64,000 nucleotides of DNA. Source: Selaginella moellendorffii (lineage: Eukaryota > Streptophyta > Lycopodiopsida > Selaginellales > Selaginellaceae). Under the pieces are notes generated by a model that saw only the letters and a list, made by a program, of their open reading frames with translations, had not been told where the DNA came from and did not search any database. Positions 9,421 through 20,290 of this stretch are shown one piece after another (within the stretch, counting starts at the first letter, position 1; the number at the start of each line of letters is the position of its first letter). The stretch covers positions 66,832 to 130,831 of the forward strand of contig NW_003314413.1 of the NCBI RefSeq assembly GCF_000143415.4, in the 5' to 3' direction. The position numbers were made by a program, and so were the translations under genes.

Positions 9421-10500
9421 ATGGCGAGTAGATTCCAGGCGCTGGCGATGCTGTCCAGGGTGTGCTGCCTGCCGCGGGCTCGAATCGGTCGCAGGTTTAC
9501 TCACAGCAGCGCAGCTGGGGCGTTCCAGATTATCAGCAGGAGGGGCAATCACTTTTGGTCAAGTTCTTCCGAGGATAGTGGGATAGACGTGGAGGCGGAG
9601 GCTAGCAGCACCAGCAGCGCTAGCACTAGCAGTCGCAAGTTGCCGCTGGTGGACGAGAAGAAGATCACACAGGCGGCCCCCGACTGGCTTCCACTTGTTC
9701 CTGGGAGTTCTTACTGGGTACCATCGGAGGAGGAGAAGGTGAAGCCCGTCACTGTGAAGCTGCTCAACTTGAGCGACGGGAAGATCACGGCGTGCATCTC
9801 GCCTTGCGGCTGGCCAGCCTTGTCGGAGGACGAAGATTGTAAGTTCTTCTTTCTATTTGCTTTGTTCTTCCTTTGTTCTTGATGTGTTCGCGGTTTTCTA
9901 TGGTTTCTATGCCTTGTTCTCGTGGTTTTCATGTTTTTGCGTTACTCTACATTGTTTTCTCTTGCTAGTTTTTCTTCAAGTTTTGATCGTTTTCTTCGGT
10001 TCTAGTCTTTGGTTCTTGGTTTTTTTGCCGTGTTCTTGGTGGTGTTTGGTTTTTTATGGTTTCCATGCGTAGTTTTCGTGGTGTCTTATGCGTAGTTCTA
10101 CATCTTTCTTTGAATTGTTTTTCTTTTCTTTTTTTTCAGTTCTTCAAGTGTTGATCGTTATTTTTGGTTTGATACTTGGTTTGGTTCTGTGTTCTTTTGT
10201 GTGGCTCTCGTGGTTGTTCTTTTGAGAATATCAGCAATGGTTTTCTCTTGCGAGTGTATTGCTTGTATGAAACCATTGCCTCGTACTTCTTTTGTGTGAC
10301 TCCGGGAGGGAATATTTGTCGTGTCGATTTTGTGTAAGATTGCTGCGAAGATTTTCTTCCTGTGACACGTCCGGTGTTTTTGTGGTGTCGATTTTTTGTA
10401 CGATATCTGCGAAGATTTTCTTCCTGTACTGACACGGCCGATGTTTCTTTTTCTTCCTGCAGTCACGGATGTGTCTGAGGACGAAGACGACGATGATTAA
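9421..10500 (+). CDS. Short protein with acidic tail, probably mitochondrial; function unknown
   Basis: Two exons, 9421-9838 and 10463-10500, joined in phase across a 624-bp T-rich intron, giving 151 aa. The N-terminus is Arg/Ala/Ser-rich without acids ('MASRFQALAMLSRVCCLPRA', 'RIGRRF'), as expected for a mitochondrial presequence. A Ser-rich linker follows, then a compact motif 'DWLPLVPGSSYWVP', and then an acidic C-terminus running into five Asp residues. The 'DWLP.VPGS.YWVP' element looks like a conserved plant motif, but I cannot name the family. The intron, very long for this window, contains an internal tandem duplication (about 10318-10447). Confidence 0.6.
10318..10447 (+). repeat. 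Imperfect tandem duplication inside an intron
   Basis: Two units of about 65 bp share 'gtgtcgattttgtgtaagat / gtgtcgattttttgtacgat', 'ctgcgaagattttcttcctg' (identical in both) and a 'gacac(g)..ccg.tgttt' end. Both lie near the 3' end of the intron at 9839-10462, upstream of its acceptor, so they lengthen the intron and its pyrimidine-rich tract. Confidence 0.7.
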
Positions 10501-10840
10501 GTCATACGAGCTGCTTAGCTTGCTCAAGAGCTTGCGAGCTTGCGAGAAACAAAGCAAAGGGAAAAAGAACCACTGACTGGGGCCAAACGAGCTGGAAATG
10601 CTCACTCTGTGCGTAAACGCTGGGAATGTAAAATTTATTCTAGCAAAACAATAGAATAAGCCTTCGATCAACGGTTGGGATTTTCGATCCGTATCAACGG
10701 TTGCGATCCACGGGGAAGGGAATATTCGCATAGCGCCCAACATTTTCCCTCTCTTTTCTTTTGTTTGAACCACCACTCATCAGCGAGGGCTTTTGCAGAG
10801 CTAGGGTTTTGCGGGAAGGAGGCGCTGCTCGATCGATCGA
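10501..10840. other. Intergenic, no gene supported
   Basis: Spacer between the short acidic protein gene and the next plus-strand gene. The right end, with 'agctagggttttgcggg', resembles plant 5' UTR sequence just ahead of the ATG at 10841. Confidence 0.5.
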
Positions 10841-13150
10841 ATGGACGAGGTAAGCGCCGCACGGCGATCTAGAGTTGCGCACTCACGATGCTTTGATTCT
10901 AGAATGTGGCGCCTCTCGCAGTGAATCCTAGAGCTGCGCACCCTGGTATGCGTATTATTTGAACGGGTTTCTGATGATCACTTGTGTTTCATGGTAGTGC
11001 CAAAGAATGTGTTTAAGCGTCTATACAGTGGATTCAAGGGAGGGGATCCGAAGATCCGCAAGCATGGGAGGTAAAAATACCATTTTTCTTCTTTTAGCTG
11101 ATGACTAAGTTGTCATGCAGTGCGAAAGAGGAGGAGACTGATAAAACCCCGTTGAAAGCCACCAGAGGACGCCAAGTTTCATCCAAGTTCTCTGGGGTTT
11201 TGTTGTCCAGATCCACCAAGAAGTACGACAGCCAGAAACAATGCTTGGCGAAGAAGTTCTCATTTAAGACGCCGTCTACGAACCAGCAGTTTGTGACGTC
11301 CGAGAGAGGGGCTGAGAGCAAACCGTCGGTGAAAACTCCCGCTTCCGTTAGACTTGCGAGATCCAAGCTCGAGTCCGCAAAGTACTGGCTGTCGCTGGTG
11401 AGTGTTGCGGAGAAAGCAGGAAAGCACGCCGTCTCGGTGGGGCTTTTCCGCCTTGCTACCGACTGTGGAGCAAAGGTATTTATTAATTTGTGTCAGATTT
11501 CTTTTCTCCCGGCATGATCCCTTTCTCTCATGTGTGTGCAGCCGATAGCTGACATCCAAAAAGGCCTTGCGTCCTATACTGCTCGATACAATCTCAACTC
11601 GACTCCCGCAGACAGCCACCTGGAAGTTTCACCTTCTCTTAAAGTCGAGGAACATGTCCCGGACGTGCTGTCGGATAGTCAGCATCCTGCAATCAATACT
11701 GAAGCTGACGAAGGCAAAGCTGTTAAAGAAGTCAAGGCTATGGAGAATCTCGGTGACGAGGAGTGCTCACGGGTTTCTGTCATTGACAAGCTTAATCCAG
11801 AAGACGATGCTACCTCTGAGGTCATCAACGGCGTCATTCACACTACTGATGCCCATGAAACTGGTGCCACCAGTAAGTTGGACGCGCAGAAATCGCCACC
11901 AAAGCCTTCGGCTGAAGTTATTGCTCCTCGACGTACTCCTCGCCGCGCATGCGCTATACGCGCGATTCAGAGGATTGAAGAAAGCAACAAGAAGCAACCT
12001 CGACGAAAGCAGCCAGGTACCTGGATCTGGAAAGTTCTACCATAGTTCTTTCTAATTCTATGTGTGTTCCGTCCAGAGTCGAAGGCCGGCGAAACCTCGA
12101 ACGAAGCTCCTGAGCAACGTGATTTGGATGTCGAGAAAATGGACGTGGATGCCCTGATGGAGGAGGTAGTCTCGTGCATGATGACAGGATCGGGCAACCA
12201 GGAAGTGCTGAGTACTTCCAAGCCCCGTCTGCGTTCGAGCTGTAAGAAGCAAGCGAAAGTACCTGCTCGATGCGCAATCTCGCCAAATCAAGCACAGGAT
12301 AAGAAGGCTGGCAACGGGAACCAGGAGTTCCAGGTTGTGAGCGAGAGCTCCAAAACCAGCGATCACAACGAAGTTGGAAAAGAAAATGCTCCAAAGGCGA
12401 CAACGAGTCGAACACTTTTCGAGGTAATGACCTGTGGCATTCCAGTACCAAGACTTTTGAATTGATCTTATGATTTCCTTGTTTACAGACACCGACAAAG
12501 AAAAGCATAGCTGTTGAACCAGGTAAGTTTTTTCTTCTTGTTAGCTTCCTCTTCTCACCATTTTGCAACGTGCCAGTGCCAGGAAGTACCGAAACAAGGA
12601 AGTCGGCAAGAATCCGGTCAATCGGCAAGTCCGCCGGCAAGTGTGCTTGACAATGTGAGTTTTTCCTTAGACTTTACAGTTTCAGCTTGCTATGATCTCT
12701 CAACTTTCGAAAGCAAGCTAGCACCAGTTGAAAGATTTGACAGAAAAAAGCATATAGTAAATATTTCGTCTACTTGATCGATTTCAAGAGCTGAGAAAAA
12801 AGGTGCTTTTGGCGACACTGGAACTTCTTTAAAGGTAAATATCAAGTTTCCTTGTCCCTTTCATTATCTGTAGAAGATAACAGCCTGAGATATTCATACT
12901 TTCTGTGTTACAGGCATTTGGGGCGAGAAGCGTAGCTAGTACACAGGTAAGATGGCAAGATCTGTACTATATTCTTTTTCCTTTCGTCTGATAATTATCT
13001 GCGAGACTCCGACTGACTGTACCCAGATGCGCCACGGAGCTTTTACTTACTCGAAGAAAAGTAAGTGCTCGCTATCTCATCGATAAGCCAGGCTTGTGTG
13101 ACTGACTAAATGGGACGTGTGTAGCTCGTCTGCTGGGGTCCCAGTTTTGA
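10841..13150 (+). CDS. Unassigned basic, probably nuclear protein, 12 exons
   Basis: A phase-consistent model has coding exons 10841-10849, 10903-10945, 10998-11070, 11121-11475, 11542-12016, 12077-12423, 12489-12522, 12577-12640, 12789-12834, 12914-12946, 13027-13060 and 13125-13150 (512 aa). Seen: a basic N-terminal block ('VFKRLYSGFKGGDPKIRKHG'), a helical stretch ('AKYWLSLVSVAEKAGKHAVS') near residues 130-165, a long acidic/polar middle, Arg-rich 'PRRTPRRACAIRAIQ', 'RKSARIRSIGKSAG', and a Gly/Ser C-terminus ending in 'TRLLGSQF'. The late small exons read cleanly in one frame, which favours the long form. It needs a weak donor (gtgtgc at 12641). If that is not used, translation stops at 12648-12650 and gives 469 aa. 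I do not recognise the family. The repeated basic S/R motifs suggest a chromatin- or microtubule-bound protein, but this is a guess. Confidence 0.6.
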
Positions 13151-14056
13151 GGGGCATCGGACGCTTCCATTCCGATATGGATGCTATCTTCGAATCCAGG
13201 CTCGCTTTCCTTCTGGAGTCCATTTCGAGAGCCTTGTTTTTTAAGTGTTTTCAAGGCTAAAGCTGGTGCTTTGCTTGGTGTAGCTGTTTAAGTGGGGACG
13301 CTTGGAGCCTCCTTTTCTTTTATCAAGTGTTCTTTCTAGTGGTAAATGTGAGAATGAAAGATCTTTGTCACCAGTCTTTGTTTTGCAGCTCTGTTCTTCC
13401 TGACAACAACGAAACAACGACACACGCCTTGAATTCGATTCCCAAGACCGGACTCGTTGCGATATCATCCATCCATGCCAGTTTATTTGTAAGAAAATTG
13501 CTAACGAGAGAGAGAGAGCGAGAGAGAGAGAGAATTATGGCTCGAATAGAAAAAACCATTAGCAAAAGCCAGCTGGCAGGGGCCCTCCACGTGGCCCGCC
13601 GAGTGAATCCACTACGGCCACGTCTCGAGATTATACAATAGCCTTGATCAAGCAAATCACCTGTACGACATCCCGTCAATCCAGCGGTGACGTGTACGGC
13701 GGAACCAAGAGAGAGATTAACTTGCGTTCGTCTTTCTCTCTTTTCTTTCTTTTTTACTAGTTGGTGTTTGGCGAATGGCCCACTCTCGATCCTTTTGAGC
13801 GTAGATCTTTTATCACCCCCCTTCCTCTGCGCTTATACACAATCTTCTCCCCTTGGCAACACTCCTAGACGCGCTTCTTCTTTTTCTTCTTCTTCCCAAG
13901 GTCGGTATCCTCATCTCAATTCCTCGAGAATTCCATCGCAAAAGCCCCCATTTTTCTTGGCTGCTTCTTTGTCTCTATCTGTGTCGTCGAGGAATTAAGC
14001 TGTGGCTGTTCTTGGCTGTAGAGAGAGCGAGCGAGCCAGCTCCATCGCAGAAGAGA
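13151..14056. other. Intergenic with GA microsatellite, then remorin upstream region
   Basis: No gene is supported. A short (GA)n tract lies near 13505-13535. The right-hand 300 bp are pyrimidine-rich ('ctttctctcttttctttctt', 'cttctttttcttcttcttcc') and probably belong to the promoter and 5' UTR of the remorin gene. Confidence 0.5.
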
Positions 14057-15013
14057 ATGACGGAACAAGCGCCAGCGGCTCCAGTCACTCACGCTCCAGC
14101 GGCTCCAGTCACTCACGCTCCAGTGGCTCCAGTCACTCACGCTCCAGTCGACAAGAATGTCACTGCCGAGACGGCCAGTCCCACGTCGGTGATTGGAACA
14201 AATGTGAAGAGCCCTCCTTCTCCAGGACGCGCTCCTGCCGACGCCAACCACGCTCATGCTGCTACCACCCATCCTGGTGACGAGAATTCTCGCTGTGTCC
14301 CCTGTTTCTCTTCCTGACCCTGTGAGTGCCCCAATTCCTTCTTTGCAGAGGCTGCTCATGTGAAGGCTGCTCCAGGAAGTCCCCCTTCCAGCAAGAATTC
14401 CCTCTCGTCTTCGTTGAGGACTGATGGAGGCGGATCAATGGATCGAGGTACGAAGTTTTGGTTCCCGGGTTCACGTGTCTCCAGCGGACCGTTTACTCTC
14501 TCGCTGTAGATTCCGCTCTTGCCAAGGTCCAACACGAGAGGACAATGTCGAACATCAAGGCCTGGGAAGAGAGTCGCAAAGCGAAAGCCACCAACAGGTA
14601 AGCAACGTTTTGAGAGGTTCTTGCTGGTTCTTACCTTTGTTCTTTGTTGGCAAACAGGTGCGCCGCGGTGATTGCAAAGATCGGTGCCTGGGAGGCCTCG
14701 CAGAAGGCTGGAGCTGAAGCCAAGTTGAAGCAGGCTGAGGTGAGCAGAAAACAATTTTAATTAGTAAACTTTTAGCTTGAAAAATTAGATATTGACATGT
14801 CTCAAACCTGTGCAGGAGAAACTCGAGAAGAAGAGAGCCGCACTCGTCGAAAAGATGCGTAATCAGATTGCAGCCGCTCACAAGATGGCCGAAGAGAGAC
14901 GAGCTCTCGCGCACGCGCAGGAAGGCGAGGAGATGTTCAAAATCGAAGAAACTTCAGCAAAGTACAGAGCTCAAAACAAAAAGCCTGGAGGATTCCTGTG
15001 CTTCAAGGCCTGA
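14057..15013 (+). CDS. Remorin family protein
   Basis: Five exons (14057-14276, 14349-14447, 14510-14597, 14658-14739, 14816-15013), 228 aa. The N-terminal half is disordered and begins with three copies of an eight-residue 'APxAPVTH' repeat. The C-terminal half is the remorin region. It has 'VQHERTMSNIKAWEESRKAK', 'AVIAKIGAWEASQKAGAEAK' and a Lys/Glu-rich coiled coil ('EKLEKKRAALVEKMRNQ'), and ends in a short Cys-containing hydrophobic anchor 'GGFLCFKA', the usual membrane-anchoring end. Remorins are plant-specific proteins that bind the inner plasma membrane in nanodomains and scaffold signalling and cell-to-cell trafficking. The exon layout and the terminal Cys make this a confident family call. 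Confidence 0.93.
14074..14148 (+). repeat. 24-bp coding tandem repeat in remorin N-terminus
   Basis: Three near-identical 24-nt units of the form 'gctcca g(c/t)ggctccagtcactcac' encode the 'APxAPVTH' repeat. The units differ only at one C/T position, which indicates recent expansion. Confidence 0.85.
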
Positions 15014-15480
15014 AAGTATATGTGATCCCATACATATGCTACGACGATCGACAGATGGTTTGCTGTGATCCTGTTTGGCTTGAGTTTGGTTGCTGTAAAT
15101 TATTCGATTAATATGAAAACCAAAACAATTGTACCTGGGTGGAGAATCATTTTACAATAACTGTTACAAAGCTTTGTCTCTCGCAAGCAAAAGACACAGA
15201 CTTTACTGTGTTCACAGACCCCGCAAGTGCATTGAAAGTAAAACACTGCACAAAGACGATAAGCGGTTCAACGATAAATCCCACAGTTTTCTCACCAGCA
15301 GGAAATGCGGAAAAAGTTCCGCTTGAACTGTCTGTCTCGCATTACGTTTTTGATGCACACATGTACAAACTGCCCCACACCTGTCACTTCCGTTTTGCTG
15401 ATATGCCACTTAACTGAACCACCTGCAACACACACGCAAACTCTTTCAAGGCTCGTAGATCAAAACAAGATTTGAGTTTT
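15014..15480. other. Convergent 3' intergenic region
   Basis: Lies between the ends of the remorin gene (plus) and the POLAR-like gene (minus), so it probably carries both 3' UTRs. 'aattattcgattaatatgaaa' near 15100 is a plausible AT-rich polyadenylation region for remorin. No further gene was seen. Confidence 0.5.
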
Positions 15481-17731
15481 TTACCTCCTTCGGGGTCTTT
15501 GACTGCGATACCGAGACGATATCAGATTTCCCGTTGAGTGCCGCGACTTCCCTCTCTTAGCAAGCCACTTCTCTTCTCTCTCGAGGCTGGCTTGACAACG
15601 AGTTCTTTGGTACCGCCGCTCTTCAATGGTTTCCACTGTCCGGATCACCTGAGACTGCTGGTAGTCATACGGGAGCTTCGTCGAGTTCCATTGCACTAGC
15701 TTTTCATGGATCTGTGTATCGGTTTGTCTTGCTTCTGCGTCGGCTGGAAGAAGCACGCCGTTGCCGCTGGCTGAAAACTTGCCAGCATAGAAAGGATCGA
15801 AGGCACCAGTCCTCCCATTTTTCTCGTTGAGCCTCCCAGTAATGTCAGAAACTGTCACGGACGATCTGTAAGTCGGCCGATCCATCATAAAGCTACTCCT
15901 CATGTTACGTTTACGCTCCAAAGGATCCGCTTCGTCATCCTCATCGTTTATGTGACAGCTTGACATAGCCGAAACAAGCGACGGTAGAGAATGGACGATC
16001 CTGCCAGATCTGGACGAGCTATCCTCAAGTGGAGGGCCTCCAAGTTCTTCAGCAAACCATCTCCTCCGACTGCTAGCTGGGCGTGCAGTCGGACTTTCGT
16101 CGACATCTGTATAGATCAAAAAAATATTAATTATCATCTCAAGCAACCGTAAGCAAGAATGTTTACCAGTCGGAGAAATGAGCGAAGATTCTGACATGCG
16201 GTAAACACGGTCTTTCCATGACCGAATTTCCACATCTTTCATGTGGAGCTTTTTCTCTGCTTCTTTCAGTTCAGCTTCGAGCTCTTTTATTTGCTTTGCC
16301 TGCCTTTCCTCGAGAACAATATGCAGCCTTCTGTCGAGTTCCCTAGGGGATATAGCCCAATGTTGATTTTGAGGAGGCGACGAGCCATCGTCAAAAATTT
16401 CTATGAAGTCGTCCTGCAGGCTTACTGAACTGGAACTGCTAGACACATTTGATGGTTCCCTCTGCACAATTCTTGGTAAATTCACGTCAACAGAAACTAA
16501 AAGAACTTACTTCGGCCCCATTTGCCTTCCCAGTACTCAGGTTGAGCTGCATGATCTCCAACTCTGCCGCGAGTTCCGCTTCAAGCACGGCCATGGGATC
16601 CGTCTTTGTTTCTACTGTCACCACACTTGTCATGGACTCATCATCGTCATCGTGACAATCATCAGGAATTTCTATCCCAAATTTCGTGTTTTGCGTGTCT
16701 GTTGGCTGCTGTGGAAGCTCCATCTCTCTTTTCTTATACAGAACCATAAAAGTCATAGCAGCGTGTACGCCCATCGCAAACAAGAGCACCTCCTTAGCTG
16801 AAAAACCGTCAAGGTGAGCGAGTACAATGACAAACAAGATCCACAAACCTGAGCTCTCGTAAATGTTTGAACTTCCGTTGAGAGCCTTCCTTTTCCTTGC
16901 AGTCGGTAGCATAGCCAGAGAAGCCGGAACCGTATGTATATTTGGAGTCGCAGGCACAGAAGAGTCCCTGCTCTTGCTCCTCCCTCTCGACTTGCGGTCA
17001 TATATCTTCTTCATTCTCGAAGTTGCCAAACTCCCATCCATTGGACCAAACATGTTATGCTTCTGCGCTGCTGCCATGGTAGTCCAGTCCAGGATATTGG
17101 GAAGATCATCCAGGCACAGATTTTCTACGTCTTGCTTCGAAGTAGTCCAGGAAACATCCCCCAAAGAAGTTCTCACGGTTACGTCCATGTCCACAGTTGA
17201 GATATCACCACCATTGGCACCACTTCCCGAGTTCCCTTCCAAAGAAAATCCATTCCTCGCCTGTGCCTCGTTGATCTCGACAGTAGTTCCTTCGAAGTCG
17301 TCCGAGCTGAGGCATTTTTCTTGGCATCTGCTCTGAGCTCTTGGCCAAGATGGCCAACCTTTCGTCTTGTTCTTCGACTTCAATCTCGACTCGTGAATCC
17401 CCTTTTGGAAGGAAGTAACAAGACTGGCCTCCAGCACGTCCCTCGGGCTGTTTCCACAGCATGATCTCTTCCATCGCTTGTCATCAACGCTCTGTGATCC
17501 ACCAGCACCGTGCTCTTGAGTGACACTCTTCTCCTCTTCTCCGAGTCTTTCAAAACGGTCCTTCACCCGTAGAGCTTCTTCGCTTAACAAACAGTCGACT
17601 TGATCAGGTGGAGACCTGGAAATGTTTTCATCGTCGCTCAGCCGGAGCCTCTTACTCTGATTCGAGGAGGAGGCATTCTGGAGGCACCGTGCCAGATATC
17701 CCGATCCTGCCGCCACAACCCAGAGCCACAT
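15481..17731 (-). CDS. POLAR-like coiled-coil protein
   Basis: Four exons on the minus strand: 16849-17731, 16511-16797, 16167-16461 and 15481-16106 (about 696 aa). The start chosen is 'MWLWVVAAGSGYLAR' at 17731, a hydrophobic beginning typical of POLAR-like proteins. The middle is long, polar and Ser-rich. A hydrophobic segment ('EVLLFAMGVHAAMTFMVLY') precedes 'DPMAVLEAELAAELEIMQLN', then 'SPRELDRRLHIVLEERQAKQ', and then a Leu/Glu/Lys coiled coil 'IKELEAELKEAEKKLHMKD'. The ELDRRLHxxLExRQ + coiled-coil block is the signature I associate with Arabidopsis POLAR and POLAR-like proteins, cell-polarity scaffolds in asymmetric division. The last exon could continue past 15481, because the stop TAA overlaps a possible GTAA donor. 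Confidence 0.72.
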
Positions 17732-19338
17732 CTCCACTCCTCGATCATCTGTCACAGCGCAATGCAGCTTAGATCCCGCGATTCACCTCGAAATCTCGAG
17801 CGATCAAGCACGCTAGCAGGATCACGCAAAAGGGACCGATCTCACTCACCAGAAAAGGGAATCTCTCGCCTCCGCAGCTCGCATTTCTCATCGACCGGCC
17901 GGATCCATGGAAACCCTATTGCCTCCTCGGCGATCCTCCTCCAACCCTAGCGCCCTCCATGGCATTGAAGAACGAAGAAGTCTGCGAAGGGGAGTTTGAA
18001 AATATATAGAGTAAAACGTACAAACATACGCTACCGTCCCATCATTCGTCCGGCGGGTTTTGGAGGGAGAAAGCCCGGCCGTCAGAAGCAACCATCCGAC
18101 GCCTGGGAGCTGGCCACGCGTTCGCAGTATTAAATGTTGACCGTTGGATGTTTCTCTTTGTCATTATTGGAGGGGGTGGCGCATCCAACGGTCATGGTTG
18201 CGTTGCAGGCCACCAAACGTACGATATTGGTCACTTTTTGGAACCATGAGATAGTGCTAACAGATGGAAAGGCCAATGATATTTCCACATAAGATAGGAG
18301 ATCACATCATGGTAGGAGGTTTTCATTAGATAATAATAAATAATCCACCTCTATCCATTCACAATAACTTTGGTAAGTGGGTTATCGTTGATCTAAATTT
18401 GACACTGGTCATGAACTTGCTAGCAAGCTCCTCTTTCAAGATTGCAAAGGCTCTATGTTGCTGCTATGATTGAGATTGCTAAAGGTTATAAGTTTATCTT
18501 GGTCTTTCTTTTCAATCCATCAATGGTCCCTTAAGCATCCATTGATCTTGTTCCTGCTTGTATTTTCTTTTCTTTTGTAAGATGTATCGTGTGAACTCCA
18601 TAGTTTTGATCTTTGTGTAAACTTCTATCAAGTTCCCAGTGTCAAGTTCACCCTTCTCCTAAGAAGTAAACCATGCCATCACCTTGAGCCAACAAAGAAA
18701 AAAAAAATTGGTGAAGAATATGTTCCTAATCCCTGGTACCAATTATTTGCTCAATCATCTTTGTAGTGTTTGGTATTTTACAAAGATTGATTTGAAGTGA
18801 AGGTATTATTAAATTTGTGTCACCAAAGGATGTTCCAAAGATGCCATTCCAAACAACACTACAAGTTTTTGGTAATGCTATTTTTTGTTTAATTTTCCAT
18901 TGCTAATGAACTTCTAATGGTTACAGTGATGAAATCAAGCTGAGGAACCATGTGATGGCTCTTAGTGGACACTTGCCCATTACTTCTACAACATTATGAT
19001 TCAAGCTTTTTATAACTCCTTTCAAAGCCCTTATATGAGACTTAATCACCTCAAAAGTTAATTGAAGTGTTGAGTTAGCGTGTAGAATTAGGATTAGATT
19101 GTGGCATTGACAAAATTGATCTTCAGTTTTTGCTTAAATAAAAAATATCTATGAAATAAGTTGTTATCAATCTACTGGTAGAAGGAATGTTAGCTTTTTT
19201 TTAAGCCTTTCTTAGCCTCTTAAAAAATGTTTTACCATTGTCATATATAATAGATAAAAACTATATCTCCAATATAATGGTAGCACAATTAATCCAATAA
19301 CTCATGGGCCAAAAACTCTGCAAAAGTAAACATGTGTT
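17732..19338. other. Intergenic spacer, GC-rich then AT-rich
   Basis: 17732-18150 is the likely promoter and 5' UTR region of the POLAR-like gene. From about 18240 to 19330 the DNA is AT-rich with no ORF showing family features. No RNA gene was recognised before the tRNA at 19339. Confidence 0.5.
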
Positions 19339-19411
19339 GGCCCATGCAGGTCTCGAACCTGCGACCCTTGCGTTATGAGCGCGACGCTCTAACCGACTGA
19401 GCTAATAGGCC
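19339..19411 (-). tRNA. tRNA-Met (CAU)
   Basis: The 73-nt reverse complement folds as a full cloverleaf. The acceptor stem pairs GGCCTAT with ATGGGCC (one G-U). The D arm is GCTC...GAGC, the T arm is GCAGG-TTCGAGA-CCTGC, and the anticodon loop is CTCATAA with anticodon CAU. The anticodon stem has one C-A mismatch (second pair). A/B-box positions (TAGCTCAGT..GG, GGTTCGAGACC) fit a Pol III promoter. The sequence looks like an elongator Met tRNA; the initiator form would have an A-U first pair. The CCA end is not encoded, as usual for nuclear tRNA genes. Confidence 0.9.
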
Positions 19412-20290
19412 AATCTGCTCAATAGGGTTTGCTCACGAATTCGTTGGATCAAGGACCTAGATTGCCATGGCGTATGCCGTGGCAATGGCGTACATTGTCT
19501 TGTTCTCCCAACGCATCGTACGGCTACCTAGAAGAAAAGCTTACTGGTGATTGGTATGTAGTTAGTTCAGATTTACCGTCGGCTAGTGGATCCCAAAAGC
19601 AAGAGCTTGCCGTGACGAGCCCAGCGCCGTTCTTTTGCATGATCATACAGGTAACTATGGAGGAAGATTTAATAGAAATTTCAATAGAGCAAAGAGGGGA
19701 AGGAATTTTTACCAATATACTTGAAGGGCTTGTTTAAATTTACAAGCTTGGCCATGCATTTCTCGCAGACTGTGGATGTCCATTGGCCGATCTATAAGAA
19801 GATCGCCACTGATCGCATAGAGGTAAGACACACACAAATTTTTTGATGAATTCAATCCAAAGCTTGCCTTGTGATGCATGAATTGGGAGCTTGCGAGGGA
19901 TTCATCGAGGCATTCCTTGAGGATGGTGTTCACGTCATCGCCATTGAATTTGGGCTGCGACAAGAGCAGATTGATCGATGGATTTGCGGGAGAATTTCTT
20001 CACTCACATCGATTGCCGGCTCGCTTGCTTCTGCCGCCGCAGCCGCCATTCTTCCGATCAGCTTGAAATCGCGAAAAAAATTCCAGGAAGAATCGATCAA
20101 ATCGCCCTCGATCCTTCTTCCTTCTTCGTCAGATCAACAGAGGCGCTCCAAGGTTTAGGGTATTTAGCGCCACCTGGGAAACTACCTTTTGTGACGGGGA
20201 GAATGTTTTACGAATAAATGCCACGTTGCAAACTACTTTTCTGACGTGGGGAATATACTTTTTGAGTCTAGGGCTAACACTTAACACGCT
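19412..20290. other. Intergenic, exon-like fragments without a model
   Basis: Some stretches look exon-like, for example 19771-19821 between a good acceptor (ttctcgcag) and donor (gtaaga), and 19560-19650 ending in 'catacag|gtaact'. They cannot be joined into a gene with a recognisable product. The segment just left of ATG5 (20160-20260) has two related 'aaactac(c)tttt.tgacg.gg' stretches. I call no gene here. Confidence 0.4.

Noticed and set aside
9253-9552. N-terminal extension of the DUF962 protein by 100 residues
   Set aside because: It would overlap the coding region of the divergent gene starting at 9421, is low complexity, and lacks the family pattern.
10136-10776. Minus-strand frames of 100-181 aa over the long intron
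   Set aside because: Lys/Arg/Thr-rich translation of a T-rich intron; the apparent internal peptide repeat is due to the DNA duplication at 10318-10447.
19339-19411. Initiator tRNA-Met interpretation
   Set aside because: The first acceptor pair is G-C, not A-U, and other initiator features are not evident, so the elongator form is preferred.
19429-19830. Possible small gene just right of the tRNA
   Set aside because: Splice-like sites exist at several positions, but the joined peptides show no family features and the start is arbitrary.
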